The notes under the pieces: generated by a model | The model's database searches: none | Told to the model about the DNA's origin: nothing | The model's input: only the letters and a program-made list of their open reading frames with translations | Program-made: the position numbers and the translations under genes | Assembly: GCA_044869955.1 (NCBI GenBank) | Contig: JBIOYC010000340.1 | Coordinates: 1 to 11,197, forward strand | Reading direction: 5' to 3' | DNA from: CALMKX01 sp044869955 | GTDB taxonomy: Bacteria > Acidobacteriota > Thermoanaerobaculia > Multivoradales > SZUA-115 | Length of the DNA stretch: 11,197 bases | Part shown: positions 7,701-11,197 of the stretch, in pieces | Layout of the letters: every line of letters starts with the position of its first letter | Numbering within the stretch: the stretch's first letter is position 1

Positions 7701-8029
7701 CCCCAGCCGACCGTGGGGCTGTCCGCCGTGGCCAGTTCCTCCCCTCCGGGGCCGAGCAGGCGCACGGTCACGTCCGCCCCCTGCTGCTGGACGCCCACGG
7801 CCAGGGCCTCGCCGACGCTCAGAGCCAAGACGTGCAGGCTGACAGCCTGGCGATCGACCCCACAGGCCCACAGAGGGCCGCGCTCCCCAGCGCCTTCCCG
7901 AAGGGCCTGGCATCGGGTGGTGAGGGGAGCCCAACGCTCCTCTGGCCGGCCGGCTCGGGAGGCGCCGCGACCTGCGGCGAGGGCCGCGCACAGGCCGAAG
8001 ACGAGCACGCTGGAAGTGAGCGGGTTCAA
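4790..8029 (-). CDS. Exported TPR-CHAT protease
   Basis: A 1079-residue protein. Residues 1-20 (SSVLVFGLCAALAAG core) look like a signal peptide, though without a basic n-region. Residues ~65-130 are a beta-rich module resembling the PPC domain. Residues ~135-560 are Ala/Leu-rich tetratricopeptide helices. Residues ~690-1079 are a CHAT caspase-fold protease domain with His939 in VHFATHG and Cys988 in VLSACSTALG, ending in the usual HPYHWAGFVLVE motif. CHAT proteases with TPR arrays typically take a substrate or regulator through the repeats. Residues ~788-846 are encoded by an inserted palindromic repeat in a loop of the CHAT domain. The start is TTG at 8029: the frame is open back to the anti-sigma stop at 8066 with no ATG or GTG before it; GTG at 8008 is an alternative. 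It follows the anti-sigma gene by 36 bases, a sigma/anti-sigma/TPR-CHAT order I associate with soil-type bacteria. Confidence 0.88.
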   Translation of the reverse strand: MNPLTSSVLVFGLCAALAAGRGASRAGRPEERWAPLTTRCQALREGAGERGPLWACGVDRQAVSLHVLALSVGEALAVGVQQQGADVTVRLLGPGGEELATADSPTVGWGREELWWVAEAAGSYTLEIRFEETPVWAYRLELQHGTATEQDRRRARAFGLYLEAEAHRRASGPGAAEAAYRRAVQAFAEVGEGLAEGRAWQRLATLADGAERWAEAADLWGRAAAAYGRAGAARDRATALEEQGELQIEQLGQPGPARPLLLEALETWERLEVGSPSHPVELAKRHASSLHLLGLLERAQGRPLAAIERFRAAARLWRESESPKRLSVTLAKLADVYLWLRHLEPAAEALAEAESAARLADDPATLALVLGHRGTLERRQGNLGASERALREALALERAIADPESLGYALNDLAQTRFDLGDGEGARQLVEEGLAGVRPGEGSRLEAYLRMNLGWILERSGQPAAGLPHLERAVALHRALAGSRDLPGALWGLGRSLRKLGRLEEARAAAAEAVELAEATRQGLAAEGARGSFFGDRQRYVELLVEVSMDLERDWPGRGWARRALLAAERGRARLLLDALEAARENELREPVGAGQRAPIEADLERARIELLRLTSRGEGGPAVGELEREITRLSREWDESRARESRRAWLAEPPSLSALAEAQGRLVEGERLLVYALGDERSWLWMLGPGRERSGEMVSVELPPRQEIEPAARALHELLGEGLEAEPEEIEVAAADLARRVLWPAGELGGSRLILVPDGALHYVPFGLLLEGHEVSTTPSLAVWAETLTPAPLPTHPTSTPGRGVQKGVGSPARGEDLGRALLSGFPLSRKAGVGGPEEGGRAGEGPTVAVVANPVYVQDDPRLAAAGRRGLPAWLADASGFSSGWLASLPATGKEAAAILARVPPERRLELTGTEASVENVLSGRLASASIVHFATHGLLDTEHPELSGLALSQYDAEGRPLDGILWAYRLDELVLSAELVVLSACSTALGQELRGEGLLGLTQGFLAAGARQVLVTLWDVEEEATAQLMDRFYEQLLEGRRPPAEALAAAQRALAADPRWSHPYHWAGFVLVERDR
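5491..5667. repeat. GC-rich palindromic repeat, copy C, inserted in frame in the CHAT domain
   Basis: 177 bases, exactly 59 codons. One end holds a perfect 11-bp stem (5614-5624 with 5645-5655, 20-base loop) whose loop (ggcgtggaggtcgggtgggt) is nearly the same as that of copy B hairpin 2. The other end holds a decayed stem (5506-5518 with 5537-5549, two mismatches) with a loop stretch cccactccagccttccggga that also occurs, inverted, in copy A. Translated as a Pro/Gly/Arg-rich segment beginning TLTPAPLPTHPTSTPGRG, between the conserved PSLAVWAE and GPTVAVVANP strands of the protease domain. Confidence 0.85.
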
Positions 8030-8065
8030 TGCGGGGCTTCGGCGGCCCCGCGATAGCTCGTCCGA

Positions 8066-8875
8066 TCAGGGAGGCGGGCCGGGGGCAGCCCCGGCATCGT
8101 AGCTCAGCTGGAAGCGATGCTCGGCGAGGATCTCCCCGCTCCCTTGCGGGTGAACGACCAGCCGGTAGGCTCCCGCCGGCAGGCTGCGCCGGTGCACTCT
8201 GAACGTCAGGAGGCTGGCGTCGTTCGGGATCAGGCCAGGCACTTTGGCGACCCGGTGCCCGCGGCCCGTCTCGAGGGCGAAGATCTCCAGGGCGAACGGC
8301 CCGGAGGCCCCCGCCGGCGCCGGGACGGCGAACGCAACCTTGTGGACCGAGGCCGGCGCCTCGACCGCCTGAGGCTCGGCGCTCCGGGTCGGTCCCAGGA
8401 GCAGGATGGCCGCGGGTACGTTCACCTCCGGGGCGCGCTCTTCGGCCAGCTGCTGAGTGACGACGGTGAGGCGCCAGGCCAGGACCACGGTGACGGCGAA
8501 GAGCCCCGCGGCGAGGGCCGCGACGCCGCGGAGCCCAGGCCCCGCGGAGAGACCCCTCGCGAGCCCGGCCTCCTGCTCGCGGTGGGCTTCGAGGATCTCC
8601 TCCCAGTCCGGGGCCAGGTCCTCCAGCTCCCCTTCAAGCGGCACCCGCAGCGGCACCTCGGGGAAGGCCGCGAGGTCCAGCACCAGATCCGCGCACTCGC
8701 GGCACATCACCAGGTGCGCGCGGACCTGGGCCGTCTCGGTCTCGGGCAGGCGGCGCTCGTGGTAGGCCAGCAGCAGCTCGGGCGGTGGATGCCCCCGGGT
8801 GCTGCGCCTCGCCGCCTCGCCGAGCGCCCTCGCCGAGGCCTTCAGGCCCTCGCCGGGATCGCCTTGGCTGCTCAC
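8066..8875 (-). CDS. Zinc-binding transmembrane anti-sigma factor
   Basis: A 269-residue protein. Residues ~30-70 hold an anti-sigma zinc-finger helix pair with His54, Cys58 and Cys61 (HLVMCREC, H-x3-C-x2-C), the signature of zinc-binding anti-sigma domains that hold an ECF sigma factor. A single membrane helix spans ~117-139 (GVAALAAGLFAVTVVLAWRL), followed by a beta-rich domain of ~130 residues. Expected topology is zinc finger inside, C-terminal domain outside. The GTG at 8875 overlaps the sigma stop (GTGA), so sigma and anti-sigma would be made in step; the frame stays open further upstream, but that part only overlaps the sigma gene. The partner is the ECF factor just upstream. The protein is a natural candidate for release of sigma by proteolysis, given proteases on both sides; that is inference. 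Confidence 0.88.
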   Translation of the reverse strand: MSSQGDPGEGLKASARALGEAARRSTRGHPPPELLLAYHERRLPETETAQVRAHLVMCRECADLVLDLAAFPEVPLRVPLEGELEDLAPDWEEILEAHREQEAGLARGLSAGPGLRGVAALAAGLFAVTVVLAWRLTVVTQQLAEERAPEVNVPAAILLLGPTRSAEPQAVEAPASVHKVAFAVPAPAGASGPFALEIFALETGRGHRVAKVPGLIPNDASLLTFRVHRRSLPAGAYRLVVHPQGSGEILAEHRFQLSYDAGAAPGPPP

Positions 8876-9609
8876 GGGTCCTGATCCTCTCCCAGAATGT
8901 CGCGGAGCTGCTTCTTGGCCTCGTGGATGCGGGATCTGACCGTGCCGATCGGGATCTGGAGCAGGTCGGCGATCTCCTCGTAGCTGCGGCCCTGATCGAG
9001 GCGCAGCATCAGGGGCTCCTGGTAGCCCAAGGGAAGCTCGGCGAGGGCGTCTCGAAAGCGCAGGTGGCGCTCGTCCACCAGCAGCTGCCCGAGGGGGCTC
9101 GCGGGCTCCCAAGTCTCGGCTCCGGCCCGCTCGGCGAGCGCCTCTTCGACCTCCTCGTCGAGCGGCACGGTCACCATGTCGCGCTTCTTGGCCCGCCGGC
9201 GGCGGAGCCAGGCGCGAAACTCGTTCAAGGCGACCGTGAACAGCCAGGGCTCCTCGCGGTCCTGGCTGCGCAGCTGGTCGTAACCGTTGAGTGCGGCGAC
9301 GAAGGTCTCCTGGAGTAGGTCCGCCGCCTCGTCGGCCGGCAACCGCCGGTTGAGAAAGAACTTCATGAGCACCCCCCCGTAGCGCCGGTAGAGCCGTTGG
9401 CACTCTCGGTCCCGCTTGTCGAAGTCCGGTCCGTCGGACCGCGACGGGCCGGATGGGCAGTCGGGCTGTTCCCTGGGGGGCATCGTGGGCCGGTTGGAGC
9501 CAGCACCCGGCCCGGCGGCGCGCGGCAGGGCGCGCTCAGCGTCTCCGGTTCTCTGACGGGCTCCCCCGTGCACCAATCTTAGCGAAGGTCGAGAAGAAGC
9601 TTTGCTCAC
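8872..9609 (-). CDS. ECF-type RNA polymerase sigma factor
   Basis: A 245-residue protein. Sigma region 2 spans ~68-138 (YRRYGGVLMKFFLNRRLPAD, LLQETFVAALNGYDQL, EPWLFTVALNEFRAWLRR), which binds core polymerase and the -10 element. Sigma region 4 spans ~182-237 (ELPLGYQEPLMLRL, then SYEEIADLLQIPIGTVRSRIHEAKKQL), the -35 helix-turn-helix. Regions 1.1 and 3 are absent, as in ECF factors. The GTG at 9609 directly follows the SAVED-CHAT stop and has GGAGAG (9617-9622) seven bases upstream, so I keep this start. However its first ~20 codons use G/C at the third position in only about 9 of 20, unlike the rest, so ATG at 9483 (residue 43) is a real alternative. Held by the anti-sigma factor encoded next. 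Target promoters are not identifiable here. Confidence 0.9.
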   Translation of the reverse strand: MSKASSRPSLRLVHGGARQRTGDAERALPRAAGPGAGSNRPTMPPREQPDCPSGPSRSDGPDFDKRDRECQRLYRRYGGVLMKFFLNRRLPADEAADLLQETFVAALNGYDQLRSQDREEPWLFTVALNEFRAWLRRRRAKKRDMVTVPLDEEVEEALAERAGAETWEPASPLGQLLVDERHLRFRDALAELPLGYQEPLMLRLDQGRSYEEIADLLQIPIGTVRSRIHEAKKQLRDILGEDQDP

Positions 9610-11197
9610 TCATGCACTCTCCGTACGCCGGATGCTTTCGAGCTGGGCGGGGTCGAGGAGGAGGGAGGGGGTGTATGCGCCCGCTATGCCGCGTTCGAAG
9701 GGCCACTCATAGAGCTGAGCCCGTCCGAGGCCCTGAGCCACCCGGCCCAGGCAGAACACGAAGCCCACCGGAGCGGCGATGAACCAGTGGAGCGTTTCGA
9801 CTCCCCCAATGTCCGCGGCCAGATCACGGAGCTGCCTTCCCAGCTCGTCAGCCAGAGCAACCGCATGGCCGCCGCTGCGGACGGCCGTGCCGCCAACAGC
9901 CGGCGCGATCTCGAAGTGGAGAAGCTGGCCAACTCGCTGGCGCAGCTTCTCCTCGACGTAGGGCCTCCCGCCCGCGAGCGCCGAGTGGGTCACACTGACA
10001 GCCACCGCCAGCTCACAGCCGCTGCCGATCTCCAGCCGCTGAGCGGGCTTCCAGAGCGTCGATCGGTCCGGACCTGACCAGGCGAGGTCCGCCCCCTCCA
10101 GCGCCCACTCCACGAGACCGGCTGGAGTGCGCTGGCGGAGCACGAAATGCACGCTCGCCTTCTGATTCACGCAGAACCCGGCGAGAAAAGCGACGCTGAT
10201 GTGGGCATCGATCTGGAGGCTCACGTCATGCCGCTGGTGAAGCTGCTTCCGAAGGAAGTCACGCGTCTCGGGAAGGATTTCGCTCTCCCAGAGTTCAGGG
10301 CTGTTGATGGCACGACCCTGGAAGTGCTTGACAAGTGAGAGCATGTGCGCGTCATCGATTGTCGCCTCCATGGGATCGAGCTCGTGGAGAAAGGTCCGGA
10401 TTCCGATGTGAGGCCGCGTCTCCACCATGACCAGATCGTCTCCTTCTTCCTCGAGCCAGCTGAAGATCTCGCCGTCGTCCGTGCGCAGGAACAAACAGGG
10501 CGTAGCCCATTCCATGGAGTCGGATCCCAACTCGTTCTGGACGGCAATCCGCGCCTCGCACACCGCGCGATCGATCGGGTCCTTCAGGGCCAATGAGCGA
10601 TAGAAGCTCCTGCTGAATGCGATGGCGGCACGGTCCGAGATACTGAACTGCATCCCCAGGACTGCGCCGTAGCCGTCTAGGGTGAGAGCGGTCGCCACGC
10701 CGGAGTAGGGGTCCATTCCGAGGTGCCTCGGGAGGGTGCCCGAATCGCACGCGTTGAGTACGATCAAGGCCGGCCGGTACGCCTGGCGCAAGTTCGTGCG
10801 GAAGAGATCCGCTCCGACGAAGTGCGAGGTGCGGTCGTCGTGCTCGAACACCAGGCCCGCTTCGCCCGTGCTTGGATCGAAGCCGCCGTGTCCCATGAAG
10901 TGAATCACGTGGTACACGGCGCTGTGGAGCTTGCCGCGGAGTGCCGTCAGGGTTGCTGGTTCCAGAACATCGACCTTGATGCGATCTTCGCCGGTGCCAG
11001 CGAATGCCTCGCCTATGAAGCTCTGCTCCGTGCCCAGGCCGAGCTGCTCCTTGTCACGAGGTTGCGCCATCACCAGCAGCACACGCAGCGGGGGTAGCAG
11101 TCTGGGACGGGCGCGATGAGCGTTGCTGGTGAGCTTGCGCACGACGGGTGTTGTCACGTCCTGACTCAAGAAGCCGCGGCGCACCGGGTCCTGGAGG
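9610..11197 (-). CDS. SAVED-CHAT protein, 5'-truncated by the window edge: second-messenger-activated caspase-fold protease
   Basis: The frame is open to the window edge, and the edge residues (LQDPVRRGFLSQ) fit the middle of the CHAT opening segment, so the true start lies outside. From the first internal GTG (11184) it is 524 residues. CHAT domain to ~245: His99 in VIHFMGHGGFD and Cys146 in IVLNACDSG. Residues ~320-512 match the SAVED domain, with VSLQIDAHISVAFLAG, then LHWFIAAPVGFVFCLG, LYEWPF and YTPSLLL, the usual end of SAVED. SAVED binds cyclic oligonucleotides made by CD-NTases (CBASS) or by type III CRISPR Cas10; in the Haliangium ochraceum SAVED-CHAT, cyclic tri-AMP binding makes filaments that activate the CHAT protease. 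Cytoplasmic; no membrane segment. It is less GC-rich than its neighbours (34/60 and 38/60 in two lines). The sigma gene follows without a gap. Confidence 0.85.
   Translation of the reverse strand, partial: LQDPVRRGFLSQDVTTPVVRKLTSNAHRARPRLLPPLRVLLVMAQPRDKEQLGLGTEQSFIGEAFAGTGEDRIKVDVLEPATLTALRGKLHSAVYHVIHFMGHGGFDPSTGEAGLVFEHDDRTSHFVGADLFRTNLRQAYRPALIVLNACDSGTLPRHLGMDPYSGVATALTLDGYGAVLGMQFSISDRAAIAFSRSFYRSLALKDPIDRAVCEARIAVQNELGSDSMEWATPCLFLRTDDGEIFSWLEEEGDDLVMVETRPHIGIRTFLHELDPMEATIDDAHMLSLVKHFQGRAINSPELWESEILPETRDFLRKQLHQRHDVSLQIDAHISVAFLAGFCVNQKASVHFVLRQRTPAGLVEWALEGADLAWSGPDRSTLWKPAQRLEIGSGCELAVAVSVTHSALAGGRPYVEEKLRQRVGQLLHFEIAPAVGGTAVRSGGHAVALADELGRQLRDLAADIGGVETLHWFIAAPVGFVFCLGRVAQGLGRAQLYEWPFERGIAGAYTPSLLLDPAQLESIRRTESA

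Noticed and set aside
8030..8068. Possible anti-sigma/TPR-CHAT fusion, since both are in the same frame with only one TGA between them
   Set aside because: No readthrough signal is visible, and the TPR-CHAT has its own signal-like N-terminus. Shared frame is a one-in-three coincidence.
8876..9403. Upstream extension of the anti-sigma frame to an ATG at 9403
   Set aside because: The extension only covers the sigma gene in another frame and has no domain; the GTG at 8875 forms the usual GTGA junction and precedes the zinc finger by ~53 residues.
11160..11184. GTG at 11184 as the true start of SAVED-CHAT
   Set aside because: The frame stays open to the edge and the residues before it continue the CHAT opening segment, so the gene is treated as truncated.

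Overview
This is a GC-rich window (about 73% G+C in a 60-base sample counted at 7261-7320) from what looks like a large-genome soil or sediment bacterium such as an Acidobacteriota or Myxococcota member. The phylum is an inference from base composition, from the abundance of caspase-fold proteases and from the GC-rich palindromic repeats; no marker gene fixes it. Every gene I can support lies on the minus strand, so the transcriptional order runs from position 11197 down to 108. Plus-strand open frames are shadows. No RNA gene, CRISPR array, transposase or replication origin is visible.

Layout in transcription order. (1) 11197-9610: 5'-truncated SAVED-CHAT protein, a caspase-fold protease fused to a cyclic-oligonucleotide sensor domain. 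(2) 9609-8872: ECF sigma factor, starting at the base after the previous stop. (3) 8875-8066: zinc-binding, one-transmembrane anti-sigma factor, with a GTGA overlap. (4) 8029-4790: exported TPR-CHAT protease. (5) 4754-4110: VapB/VapC-type toxin-antitoxin pair. (6) 3999-3658: 113-residue proline-rich protein carrying two almost identical 20-residue peptides. (7) 3661-2276: divergent C25/CHAT-like putative cysteine peptidase, with a GTGA overlap. (8) 2279-108: caspase (C14)-like protease with a DUF4384-like tail, with an ATGA overlap.

Four different caspase-fold proteins, each keeping a visible His/Cys pair, thus sit in one co-directional gene set. One carries a nucleotide second-messenger sensor, and a sigma/anti-sigma pair lies directly behind it. 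By analogy with the SAVED-Lon/anti-sigma/sigma system CalpL-CalpT-CalpS and the SAVED-CHAT/PCaspase cascade of Haliangium ochraceum, I read the locus as a candidate second-messenger-triggered proteolytic signalling or defence cascade. The enzyme that would make the messenger is not in the window and would have to lie beyond 11197 or elsewhere.

A second theme is a family of GC-rich palindromic repeats at three places: just after the last gene (42-104), at the gene 7/gene 8 junction (2038-2272), where it supplies the first ~80 codons and the only usable starts of the caspase gene, and inside the CHAT domain of the TPR-CHAT gene (5491-5667), where it is exactly 59 in-frame codons. The SAVED-CHAT end is visibly less GC-rich (34/60 and 38/60 in two counted lines), suggesting a different origin for that gene.
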